Assembly (NCBI RefSeq): GCF_037975245.1
Contig: NC_092573.1
Span: 25,821,265 to 25,885,264, forward strand
From: Apostichopus japonicus
Lineage: Eukaryota > Echinodermata > Holothuroidea > Aspidochirotida > Stichopodidae
DNA: 64,000 nucleotides
Reading direction: 5' to 3'
The notes below the pieces were generated by a model. The model had not been told where the DNA came from. It did not search any database and saw nothing but the letters and a program-made list of their open reading frames with translations. This document shows, one piece after another, positions 37,085 to 48,205 of the stretch (its first letter is position 1; each line of letters begins with the position of its first letter). The translations under genes and the position numbers were made by a program.

Positions 37085-38810
37085 CAGGGGCGTAGCGAAG
37101 GGGTTTTTGTTGGGGGGTGTGGAGAATTTGATTTGCCGACGGATCTGGAAGTGGTGACTGAAATGGGGGAGGGGTCTAAGGGGAGGGGGTGTCCCCCTCC
37201 CCTTTGGCAATTTTTTAGTTTTGAAACGTCCTTAGATGCAATCTGGTGCATATTTTAAGTCAAATTTGATTTGCCGACGGATCTGGAAGTGGTGACTGAA
37301 ATGGGGGAGGGGTCTAATTTTTAGTTTTGAAACGCCCTTAGATGCAATCTGATGTATATTTTAAGTCAAATTTGATTTGCCGACGGATCTGGAAGTGGTG
37401 ACTGAAATGGGGGAGGGGTCTAATTTTTAAGTTTTGAAACGCCCTTAGATGCAATCTGATGTATATTTTAAGTCAAATTTGATTTGCCGACGGATCTGGA
37501 AGTGGTGACTGAAATGGGGGAGGGGTCTAAGGGGAGGGGGTGTCCCCCTCCCCTTTGGCAATTTTTTAGTTTTGAAACGTCCTTAGATGCAATCTGGTGC
37601 ATATTTTAAGTCAAATTTGATTTGCCGACGGATCTGGAAGTGGTGACTGAAATGGGGGAGGGGTCTAATTTTTAGTTTTGAAACGCCCTTAGATGCAATC
37701 TGATGTATATTTTAAGTCAAATTTGATTTGCCGACGGATCTGGAAGTGGTGACTGAAATGGGGGAGGGGTCTAATTTTTAAGTTTTGAAACGCCCTTAGA
37801 TGCAATCTGATGTATATTTTAAGTCAAATTTGATTTGCCGACGGATCTGGAAGTGGTGACTGAAATGGGGGAGGGGTCTAAGGGGAGGGGGTGTCCCCCT
37901 CCCCTTTGGCAATTTTTTAGTTTTGAAACGTCCTTAGATGCAATCTGGTGCATATTTTAAGTCAAATTTGATTTGCCGACGGATCTGGAAGTGGTGACTG
38001 AAATGGGGGAGGGGTCTAATTTTTAGTTTTGAAACGCCCTTAGATGCAATCTGATGTATATTTTAAGTCAAATTTGATTTGCCGACGGATCTGGAAATGG
38101 TGACTGAAATGGGGGAGGGGTCTAATTTTTAAGTTTTGAAACGCCCTTAGATGCAATCTGATGTATATTTTAAGTCAAATTTGATTTGCCGACGGATCTG
38201 GAAGTGGTGACTGAAATGGGGGAGGGGTCTAATTTTTAGTTTTGAAACGCCCTTAGATGCAATCTGATGTATATTTTAAGTCAAATTTGATTTGCCGACG
38301 GATCTGGAAGTGGTGACTGAAATGGGGGAGGGGTCTAGTTTTTAAGTTTTGAAACGCCCTTGGATGCAATCTGATGTATATTTTAAGTCAAATTTGATTT
38401 GCCGACGGATCTGGAAGTGGTGACTGAAATGGGGGAGGGGTCTAATTTTTAGTTTTGAAACGCCCTTAGATGCAATCTGATGTATATTTTAAGTCAAATT
38501 TGATTTGCCGACGGATCTGGAAGTGGTGACTGAAATGGGGGAGGGGTCTAAGGGTAGGGGGTCTACCCCTCCCCTTTGGAAAAATTAGTTTGAACGTCCT
38601 TAGATGCAATCTGGTGCATATTTTAAGTCAAATTTGGCACGGAAGAAGCTCCCGTTCTCCTTTTTCTATTCAGCTTTCCTTCTTTCTTCCCCTTCCGCTC
38701 TCTTCACCTTTTCTCCTTTTGCCGACAGACCCAAAATTTGCCGACAGCGACCAAATTATTGGGGGGGTGTGACACCCCCCCACACCCCCCCCCCGCTCGC
38801 TACGCCCCTG
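37085..38810 (+). mobile_element. hAT-type element filled by an internal satellite
   Basis: Perfect inverted ends CAGGGGCGTAGCGA / TCGCTACGCCCCTG and a perfect 8-bp duplication GTGGATAC at 37077-37084 and 38811-38818. Nearly all of the interior is a tandem array (37129-38580). The array unit shares the palindromic GGGGAGGGGG-TGT-CCCCCTCCCC block and the GATGCAATCTGGTGCAT motif with the inverse of family A (13853-14204, 33476-33848). It is therefore a family A relative in which an internal part was amplified. No transposase. Confidence 0.93.
37129..38580 (+). repeat. ~106/138-bp satellite with higher-order order
   Basis: Thirteen units begin with TTTGATTTGCCGACGGATCTGG. Unit starts are spaced about 138, 106, 107, 138, 106, 106, 139, 106, 107, 105, 108 and 106 bp. 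Long units carry an extra ~32 bp with the AGGGGAGGGGGTGTCCCCCT palindrome; short units lack it. The order is long-short-short three times (~351-bp period), then short units, then a final long-type variant. Confidence 0.92.
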
Positions 38811-39320
38811 GTGGATACATTGTTTTCACATGCAACACAAATAAAAAATTGAGCAATTAAATACAGAATTAATACTTACTCAGTTATATCCATTGTTTAC
38901 TTGTAATTCTTCCTGTTAAAAAAGTGAAAGAATTAACTGAATTTAACTACCTTTCTATAGCTTGGGTGAGGGGGGGGGGGAGGGAGGAGGCTGAAGGGAT
39001 GAGAGGGGTGTTTTCACAAACATATAGGCTATATTATTTAAAATAAACATGACAAGTCATTTACGTTAACGTTAGGCAATGCAAGCCTACATCATGCCAT
39101 TTGAAATCTCTGGTGCCGTGCTAAATCTTGCCTGGATTTGATATATGGGTTGGTATGTTTATACAGTACTTATGTACCAAACAACTCAACAACATCACAT
39201 GTTGATGTGACCTCTGACCATGGAATCGCAACTGTCGTCTTGGCAACTGTCTGTGGCCTTTGCATAACGAGTAATCAGACGTCCTATACCCGGGGTTGCC
39301 AAGAACTCGCTCCTGCGTCA

Positions 39321-39974
39321 GGGTGTTACTAAAACGAATGACAATTGCGTTACACATAACGAATGACAATATGTTGTACACACTAACAAATTGCGTTGAC
39401 TAAAACGAATGACAGTAATGACAGCACAGACATTTGCTTCAACCGGATATCACAGTTCAGACTTCGTGGGTATCTAGATCTAGTAAAGTACGGACAAGAT
39501 AAAAACGCACCTTATAGTAAGCGAAATTGTAAGTGATTTTAAAAAGTAAATTTAACGTCACTTTTTCGATATTAATTGTTAGAAACTAACAATACCATAA
39601 TCTTGAAATGGCTTCAGTTATCTTTCTATATAAATCTACAGAGGTAAAAAGCACAGCACGCAAGCGCAATCTCACACAAAAACTTTCCCTGTGGTTTCTA
39701 TCCGTAAATTACACCAACACCCTGCAACCACGTGATGCGATTTTCCCCAAATCATTTTTGCGCAGAAAACCAATAACCGCATTTACTCCACTCCGTTAAT
39801 CATTCCAGCACTTCTCAACACTGTCATTCGTTGTCATTCGTTGTCCAAGTTGTTGTCATTCGTTGTCATTCGCTGTCATTCGTTGTCATTCGCTGTCATT
39901 CGCGAATGATAATTAACACTGTACAAAGTCAATTGTCATTCGGTCATTCGCTGTCACTCGTTTTAGTTTGTCCC
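39321..39974 (+). mobile_element. foldback-like element built of a 10-bp motif
   Basis: A perfect 8-bp duplication CTGCGTCA lies at 39313-39320 and 39975-39982. The inner ends are inverted: GGGTGTTACTAAAACGAATG at the left, and GGGACAAACTAAAACGAGTG on the opposite strand at the right. The left arm has ACGAATGACA at 39334, 39359 and 39405. The right arm has about nine copies of the inverse TGTCATTCGT, mostly head to tail (39823-39960). No transposase; superfamily unresolved. Confidence 0.8.
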
Positions 39975-39982
39975 CTGCGTCA

Positions 39983-41809
39983 TGCTTGGGTTATACTCAG
40001 ACTGGTATTAGTCAGTAAGGCCCTTATATCTTACTTGGATAGGTCACGAATAATGAAAATACCATATACAGGACCCTTTTTGCTACGAGTTGGTACCGTT
40101 TAACAGTGTAAAAGGTGAGCGGGGGAGCCGGGGAACTAGGGCGATAACCCATGCACGTTCTAATCTTGTAAGAAAATCCTGTATCAGTGTCACAATACAC
40201 GAAATTTGGCATAATTCGCGCCTTCCTAAACCGCATGGAGAAGCTAGAGAAAACCAGATGAGGGACAAGAAATTCAAAGGACAGACTCAATGGGTGAAAG
40301 GATGGGGAGGGAGGGGGGGGGGGTGCCGTGTCAAATGGAGGGTTATGAGTATATCAAACAATATATTTACTGCTCGTGAGTCATATGGTATATATTCACC
40401 AAATCAAACCCCTACCAAACCATAACCTATACCTAAAGGCCTATATAACCGGTCCCATTGTCAATGGATCAATCGATAGTTGACGCCACTCTTGACCAAA
40501 GTGAAAGCATAACAAACTCAGCGAACGTTGAAGGTATACAGTATCGTGGGTACACAATGTTACATACGGTACTAATCCCATAATAAACTGGCTGGTCATA
40601 CACACACACGATATAGGGTAAATATAAATATATATATACCCTCGTCACGTTCAACAGGCATACATAAAGTACAGCAATTAGTTATATCCTACTACAACTA
40701 ATTAGCGATGACTATCAATTGTTAAATCTGACCCTGAAGATAATACTATACATATCTGATATTAGTCGCTATATACTAAGTACATGTATAGTAACAGGTG
40801 CGTATATATTGTGAAAGAAGTACGTCCTACCTTAATCCTTGTGGCTTGTAAATAGCAAATGCGAGTTAGATCACTTGCCTGTAGAAGTTAAAACAGACCC
40901 GCCAAAGAAAGGAATGATAGCGTCCTTTTTGAGAGCAAACTGTGTACAATAATTGTCTCGTAACAACGTCTGTCTCACTGATCTGATTGCTTAAGTACAT
41001 ATGTTGTAATTCAAGGCATAATATCAGATGTATTGTTATCTGATACTGTCAGATGTAATGACGTGTGACCTTTGAGTTTATTCGACCCGAAACAGACTAT
41101 TTCTATATATGATTCCCATTTGACTGAGTCGCTGTTTATCAGTTATTTGTAGTTGCTATAGTCGAACTCCTGTTCTGTTTTTTCCTGCTCTTTTCAAGTT
41201 TTGCATAGAAGGCCGTTTATTTTAAGTAGAGAGCGCTCTTTCGCTCTTCCGTTTAGTCAATAGAACATAATGTTAAACGCGCATTTTCAGTGGCGTGCCA
41301 AAGGGGAGGGGGACCCACCTGCATCTTCATGACACATTTTTTTCCTTCCTTTTTTTCTTTTGTTTTGACTTTGCTGACATATTTCAGACCATCCAGTACT
41401 TAACTCTACACTAAAACTAACAAAGCATTTCATTACCTTCATAAGCATCCTTCTTTATCAAATTGTGAAACACTGCCCTCTGACTATAACTTTCGCTTCA
41501 AATTATATGTAGCTTAGCTCTAATTAAAAAGTCGAAATAGGATAATATTTAATATAATATTGTACGTTTCTTCATTGTAGTACATTTACTTGAAGAACGG
41601 ACAATTTCAATTCGATGATAACATGAGATATGAGCTAAATTTAAAATCTTCATCTTAATGGTGTTTTTGAAGTAAAGGTTTGTCTTAAGTATTGTTATTG
41701 GTTTCATTTTGATATAAGGCTTGAAATTTTCCAATCTTGAAATTCTCTTATTAACTTCACTTTGTTTTTATTTTCATTAAGTAAACTTATATTATTTCCT
41801 CCCTTCCAG
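39983..41809. other. region upstream of the DUOXA exons
   Basis: The N-terminal DUOXA exon(s), with the first membrane segment, should lie here or further left but were not found. CAGTGGCGTGCC at 41289 looks like an unpaired hAT left end. No other gene seen. Confidence 0.35.
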
Positions 41810-43168
41810 CGTTTAACCTATCTAACCATAATATTAATCTCTGCTTTTATTGGGCTAGCTATCAAAGGTAACCACACTTTGTATATTAATTAGAGAATTG
41901 TTATTATTATTATTATTATCACTAACCGTCGGTAAAACCATGAGTTATCCGAACTCGTTGGGACCAGAGGTTGGTCAAAGACATAATTCTAACTTGTAAT
42001 GTTACTTGCGAATTCAGTTCTCATGCATAGTGTTTATTATAATGTAATTTACATGAGAAACGAAGCCTCAATCTCAGATGCTGATATTGAAATTCTTTGG
42101 TCCAATGTGGATCCGAGCGAGCGTTCGGAAGGGTCGGGGTTCACTATAATATAATTACTCCTCTTCTATCTCAAAATCTTAGCGGTCATGATACGGTAAC
42201 TTCCAGGTGTCGTGATAGTGATTAGCTATCATGTTGGGTATAAGATATACCAGTTGAAAACTGCTGTATATGCTTTTGTGGGGGGGGGGGGGAGCTCGGA
42301 AAGTGACGAATTTATTGTGTAAATAATGGAACGACTGTGATTCGACACCTACTCAGGCCTATAAGTACACTTTTCATCTTGGTCTTGCTCCTGTTGAGAT
42401 CGAGGCACGATTTACAATGTGTAGGACTTAAGACCTTTAGTCTCAGAAGTTTGATATTGTTCCCTAGTAAAGTATCTTCGTTAATTAAAGATTAATTTAT
42501 TTGCAATGTTTCAAATAATATGGTCCTCATATTTTCAGTTTCCATCATTGGGCAAAGTTGGGAGTTCGCGTGGATCAGTGATACTGCTATGCCATACCGA
42601 GTTGGAGTTAGCGGTGAAATCCATGCTAATATCGGTGTTCTCATTGGTATGCGAAGTGTAAATAAGTTCATTTTAAAATTTGGTTTAAGTCACGTGACAT
42701 GTCCCGTGATTTGTTAAAAAATGATGATCACCACTTTCATATATTTTCGAAACTGTATAATATCTATTCGATAATAAAACGTCATAAAAATACAAAATTC
42801 ATCATTTTTGGCTTCACTGGAGACACGTTTCAGAATATTCATATTACTATATATGTATAATATATATTTTTGTTATGTTGTTCATATGCTAAACTTGATG
42901 CCTTGTTATCATTGGATTAATACAGTAGTCTATATTGTTACTAAAGCAATGCAAAGCGAAAACTCATGCAGTGCCCCAGTAATCTGCGTTCGGCACCTTG
43001 ACGTATTTTAGTTTCAATTATCCCGTGCTTATTGAAAGTTTTAACACGTTCCGTTTACTCATTGAAAGCTCAAGTTAAAACACTCATTTTGGTTTGAACA
43101 CGAACAGATGTTCCTGAAAAGCCAGAGGACGTACCAGCTAAAGGACAGCGAATCAACTATAATGAAAG
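41810..43168 (+). CDS. DUOXA: dual oxidase maturation factor (DUOXA), partial
   Basis: Three exons resemble DUOXA in order. 41810-41867 codes for a membrane segment (RLTYLTIILISAFIGLAIK). 42539-42646, perhaps extending to 42682, codes for GQSWEFAWISDTAMPYRVG then ANIGVLIGMRSVN, matching the family pattern of ADIG..VGL.GVN. 43108-43168 codes for DVPEKPEDVPAKGQRINYNER, ending in the conserved INYNE(R/E)F block. Family role: ER-resident membrane partner needed for folding and export of the H2O2-producing dual oxidase. Two donors compete in the middle exon: g|gtatgc at 42647 drops the GMRSVN part, while the weak g|gtttaa at 42683 keeps it; both are phase 1. The first and the last exons were not found, so the gene is either spread over long introns or is a fragment. 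No DUOX gene was seen nearby. Confidence 0.65.
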
Positions 43169-43461
43169 GTTTCATTTCATTCTTTTTTATTACAGGTTAA
43201 AATTAAATATCTACTTGTGTTATTGCCGTTTAGGTTAAATTTCATGTTTTCATGTGTTATTAACCTACGAGTTAACTTTCATAATTATGTGAATTATTAC
43301 AGGTAAAATGAATTTGTATTTGTATTATTACAAATCAATTTTACATTTACTTGTGTTATTACATATTTAATTTACATACTGTTACTACCATTACCCGCAA
43401 CCACGGATACCAGCTCCCACAGAATAAAATTAGGGAATCAACCCCCCCCCCCCCCCCGCCC

Positions 43462-44171
43462 GCGAATATTTTTTTCCCAAACTGAACTGACGCTGAAATT
43501 ATTTGCTCGATTCTGATTGGCTCTCAGCGAGCACGTGATATACTTTAGTACTCAACATGGATCCCTCCATACTCTGTCGATATCAGTATGATCAACACGA
43601 ACAAATTCAAGATATTCACATTAGCAACTTTCCAGAACTTTTGTAGGTATATATGAACGAAAGTATATAGTGTTCTTAATACAATGAAGCAACTATTCCA
43701 AACTACTGCGCCCATTATAGGCAGTCCTCGATCGTTTGTTTACTCGCATGACTCCGCTCTACACAACACATTTATGTAGCCTATTGTACTGTGTAAAGAA
43801 TACAACACAATAAAACACAGTGCATTTGTAATTGTTTACATGTAGCCGATGTACATATGTACGAGGTGTTTGTGTACATTCGGAGTTGCGATACTTTTAG
43901 TTTTATAATCATAAATTCAAAATGTATTCAGTCAATGAATCATGATAGGCCTAGTCGAATATGCAGTGGCCATGAAGACTTGCGAGCGAGTGTGTGCCAG
44001 CCAGTGAGTGTACACAAGAAAGGCATTTGACGATATGTCTGTGTCTTTTGACTTGTTAACTAGTTTTATATAGCCTTATAACCTATACGTCCAGAAACGT
44101 GCTCGCTGAAAGCCAATCAGCATCGAGGAAATAATTTCAATGTCAGTTCAGTTTGGGAAACAAATATTCGC
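43462..44171. mobile_element. inverted-repeat element with 75-bp arms
   Basis: The arm at 43462-43536 (GCGAATATT, CCCAAACTGAACTGAC, GAAATTATTT, TGATTGGCT, AGCGAGCACGT) returns inverted at 44097-44171 with roughly 90% identity. The 560 bp between carry no frame. C-runs flank both arms on the outside. No clear target duplication, so ends are approximate. Confidence 0.75.
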
Positions 44172-47100
44172 CCCGCCCTCCCCCCGGGCCAACTGGCAGA
44201 CAGAATATTACCGAAAGTCCTAGTACACAGTATATCAATATGTAACAGGTATGTGTCGTACAACCTGAACAGTCGAAAGGTATTCCGGGGGGGGGGGGGG
44301 TAGGAGCAACCATTATACTTATTTTATACCCAAAAGAACATCGTTGTGTGATTTTTCAGTGCGTATGTTTTGCTACTTAGCGCCCTCTTTTCTGTCAAGT
44401 TTTATCTAGAGCCTTCATATGGTTTTATCCTTTGGAGACGTGCTGGTTGCTTGTATTTTAGTTTCACGTGTTATCATATTTATACGAAAGGGTCTGACAG
44501 TGCGTGGCATGTATGTTCTCTTGGGTACGAATTGTTATCAAACTTATAACATAAAAAGAGCAAATTGTATTTAATTTGTAGCGGGTGGTGTGCCTTAAGG
44601 TGTCAACATGTATAGTCTTGTCATGTTATAGTCCGAGAAAAGGAAGCATTTGAGCAAGTATCGTTTCTATGGATATTCCGGTTTTGGGGACATTCCGCTC
44701 GAATAATATATTAAATCTCTAGAATGCACCTTTAAGGCTAAATTGTTGATGACGTTGGATCCTTAGTGCATGCCTAAGTGTTAATGTTAAACCATCGTTT
44801 TATAGATTCTAATAATTCAGCAAAATATATTTTTTTTTAACTTCATATATAAGCAACAGAGCACCCTTGGATGGCAATCAACACCAAATTTTCGATGCAG
44901 TGTAAACATGTCTTTTGACGTTACAAAGAAAAATGAAGTTTTCCAATCGAATTTTGTGTTGCTTCTGAGGGACCACAACTTGACCAACTCTCAATCTCAG
45001 TACACTTATATCGAGATATATCGATCGATCGATATAACGATCGATATATCGATCCACTCTCATTCTCAGTAACATTATGATATATTACGTAATTTTCAGC
45101 TCTCTCCTTATTATTGCATTTTCGTTTTGAATTCAATCCACACACTTGTGTAAAGAGGGAATGTTTGGCATCGCACATGTACAATCCAACATCCAATTTA
45201 TCTTCTGTATTCTATGGAATGGTCGGTTCTTTTTGTCATTGATTTTTTATCATTGATTTTTATTATTGATTACACAAAGGATCTTATGCCATGGTTTATG
45301 CATTTTTATTATTTTCTCTCTTTTATTTTTCATTTTTATGAAATGGAAAATAGCAAATGTAGCTGGATTTTCATATATTTTTTTTCTTTTTCGTTACCAT
45401 CACAGCTGATGACTATACTGTTTGATTATGTAGCTGTGGTTACAACAGCCAAATCACTTGAAATGGATCACCTATTGAGCTAATGAAGTTACAGAAGGGT
45501 AGAATGTGTCACAGTTAATGGAAGCGTCCAACCATGACGTCACATGTGACATGTGATGATGTGACTGAAAGGAATATCACTGAAAGAACTAGGATATATG
45601 ACGACCATCACTCAGATGGGGGAGAGGGTGGGCGGGAGTGGGGGTGGGGGGCTGGTACATTTCAAGAACTTAGAGGAATATATATCTGCTTAAATATGAA
45701 GAAGTTGTTTTTACTTAGTTTATTAAATATCAAATATTTGGAAGACAGACGGTTCTCCTTTTTCTGTTAACTAGTTTTTTTTTTCAATGATTTATACATT
45801 GTTTTAGTGATTACTATTCAAATGAAAGCATTTCAACACTTCTATAAAGACCTTAATATATCTCCATCCTCATCTAGGTATGGGGGGGGGGGGTGGGAAG
45901 TGGTGGAAGAATGAACGTTATCATTCATTTACAGACACGGCTAACGTGTAAAGATGGCGAATGTGCAATAAACGTGAACAATGCATATATCTTACAGCTC
46001 TGGTGGTACAATGTGAGGGGAATCTTCGCACATGCCCACATGGAAAACTCAACTGTAACTAATATCCTCTATCCTGGCAGTTTAGTATGTTCAGATTTGA
46101 AATATCGTTGCAAACGTTCCTAGATCATTCAATTATAACATCTATAATCACGTGACTGGGACTATTTTTTCAATAATACTGCCCTCATTTTGGAAAATAA
46201 TCACAAACTGATTTTCCCTCCTTTGCGGGAAGTGGAAGGGGCGAAGAAGGGTGATCCACAGGTTTGGAAATTATTTAATAAACAAATAAACAAAGGGAAG
46301 GGGTTGGGGTAAAGATGCGGTGGCGCAAAACGCCGTTTTACACCACATTAAAAGTCGAACATATATTACGGCCTTTGATCGATTAACAGACTGTGTGTGT
46401 TTTTTTTCTACCCTTTTAACTCACGTGATGAATTCTATCATTCACAGTCACCTTGTAACTGAAAGGATTGGTCGATACTTTCTTTAATAAATTCCATTCA
46501 CTGAAGCTTTTCACAATTTCGAAGCTAAATGAGGCGCTCGTGAATATATTAATTTTATTATAATAACAATAATGGTAAACAACTACAATGCCAGAAAGAT
46601 ATAGGAAGTAGAGTTCATGACATAACACGTTTAAAACTTCGTCAATAAAAACAAAAACTGATAGTGATATAAAATTGTTATTGTTTTGGTGAATTACTCG
46701 TCCAAATGGAATGATGTATCTAATACGCACGCGTGCCACACCCTTTGTACATAATCGTACTGTACAATAACACGCATGGTTATAATGTACGTAAGACAAA
46801 CTTTCATCAGCTTCTCTAGCAAATTTTAGCATGTAGAGTAAATGAAGGCTTCACTTATTGACCTTGAGTGTGTCAGTTCCTAATATACGTTAAGTTGTAT
46901 AGGCCTGTATAATCAATTTGGTTTTCTATGGCCGGTGAGATAATAGATTTTCAATGGCAGTCGTATTGTGGTTCTTAATTAAAATATATAGTACGGAAGG
47001 CTTTTCGTGCTGAAAAAAAGGGGTGGTGGTGGTGGTAGTGGTGGGGTTCGCAGTACAAAACCATACAAAACCATAGAAATACAAAAAGGTAGTAAATGAA

Positions 47101-47414
47101 GTTTAAAATGAATAAATCAGTAGGCTAACTATAACCAGGGAGTTGTTCCATAACAACTCCCTGCTATAATCGTGCGGTATAGTGCCGCAGTGTTGCAGTA
47201 CTCGAACAGTACTCAAGTAGTAGTCCAGTATAATGTATCTTTTGTATGTACTCGGTTCTCGTCATTAATGTATACAGTACTCGGGGTTAAAGGAACTCGT
47301 ACTCGTAAATTCAGTCCTCGTACTTTGGGGTCAAAATGTTCGTTCTCGGTCTTGAAATGAAAACACTATATCCATTATACTGGTGACTTTCACTGTCTGG
47401 TGGTTACGTTTAAA
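44172..47414. other. no gene recognised
   Basis: AT-rich DNA downstream of the last DUOXA exon found. It contains a ClaI-rich inverted repeat (ATATATCGATCG at 45016-45027, inverse at 45038-45049), a G-run at 45881-45893 and an ACTCG-rich stretch at 47197-47350. The later DUOXA exons were sought here and not found. Confidence 0.4.
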
Positions 47415-47616
47415 CAGGGCCGGATCCAGGACTTTGCAAAGCCGGAAGGTGTGTGACCGTGGGTTGTTGAAGATGACTCCCCCATGTATATGGGAACTTG
47501 GGGGAGGGGGGTTAGGAAACACCCTCCCCACCAAAAATTGTTAATAACACATTTTATACGCGTTTGAAAGGGGGAGGTGTATGTATCCCCACATACCGCA
47601 TCTGGACCCGCCCCTG
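47415..47616 (+). mobile_element. short hAT-like MITE
   Basis: Left end CAGGGCCGGATCCAGGAC, right end inverted CAGGGGCGGGTCCAGATG (14 of 18 match). No 8-bp duplication is visible. Probably an old hAT-type copy. Confidence 0.55.
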
Positions 47617-48205
47617 TCGCGCGACCACTAAGAGATCTTACTTGAAACTGTATCTGTTACCTCAGGTGAAAAACATAAACAATAAACCATCGTTAAGTAG
47701 CTAATAATTCATTAACCCATTCGATTATAAAATAAACGGTGGTAGACACTTAGTCCTACTAACCGAACAGTAGTAGTGTTTAAATGATGCACGTTGGGCA
47801 TACTAAAAGTTAATACTTTTCCTTCCTTAGTTTAATATAAGAATAGTGCGAAGAAGCCTATTACACTCTAAAAAAGATGGGTAATATTTTCTGGGCAAAT
47901 GCTCGGTTGGGGAGTTCTTTAACAATATTGGGCAAAATCCCTGCTCTATGTGTTGACCAACTTATATTAAAACAGAATTGAGTAAACCGCTGTGCAAAGT
48001 GAATGAAATATACCCAACATTTGGTAAGCGTCCCGCCAAATCGAAAGTCACTGGTACTGACTGGGGCGACGCGCACATCTGCGACGAAAAAATGAACGTT
48101 TTGCCTATACATTTGTGTGTGTTTGCATGGACAAACACCGTACGTTACGTATCATCGCATAGCTCATACATACAGTGTAGATGACGAGTGTAGATGAAAA
48201 TATAG

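Noticed and set aside
36892-37251. 119-residue minus-strand frame
   Set aside because: It spans the left end of the hAT-type element and its satellite; Pro-rich translation of C/G runs.
41289-41320. hAT-like left end CAGTGGCGTGCC
   Set aside because: No matching right end or target duplication found nearby.
45893-46123. 76-residue frame preceded by an acceptor-like site, tested as a later DUOXA exon
   Set aside because: The sequence does not match the DUOXA region after INYNERF and begins in a G-run.
46416-46832. 138-residue minus-strand frame
   Set aside because: No family motif, atypical composition, and no splice or promoter context.
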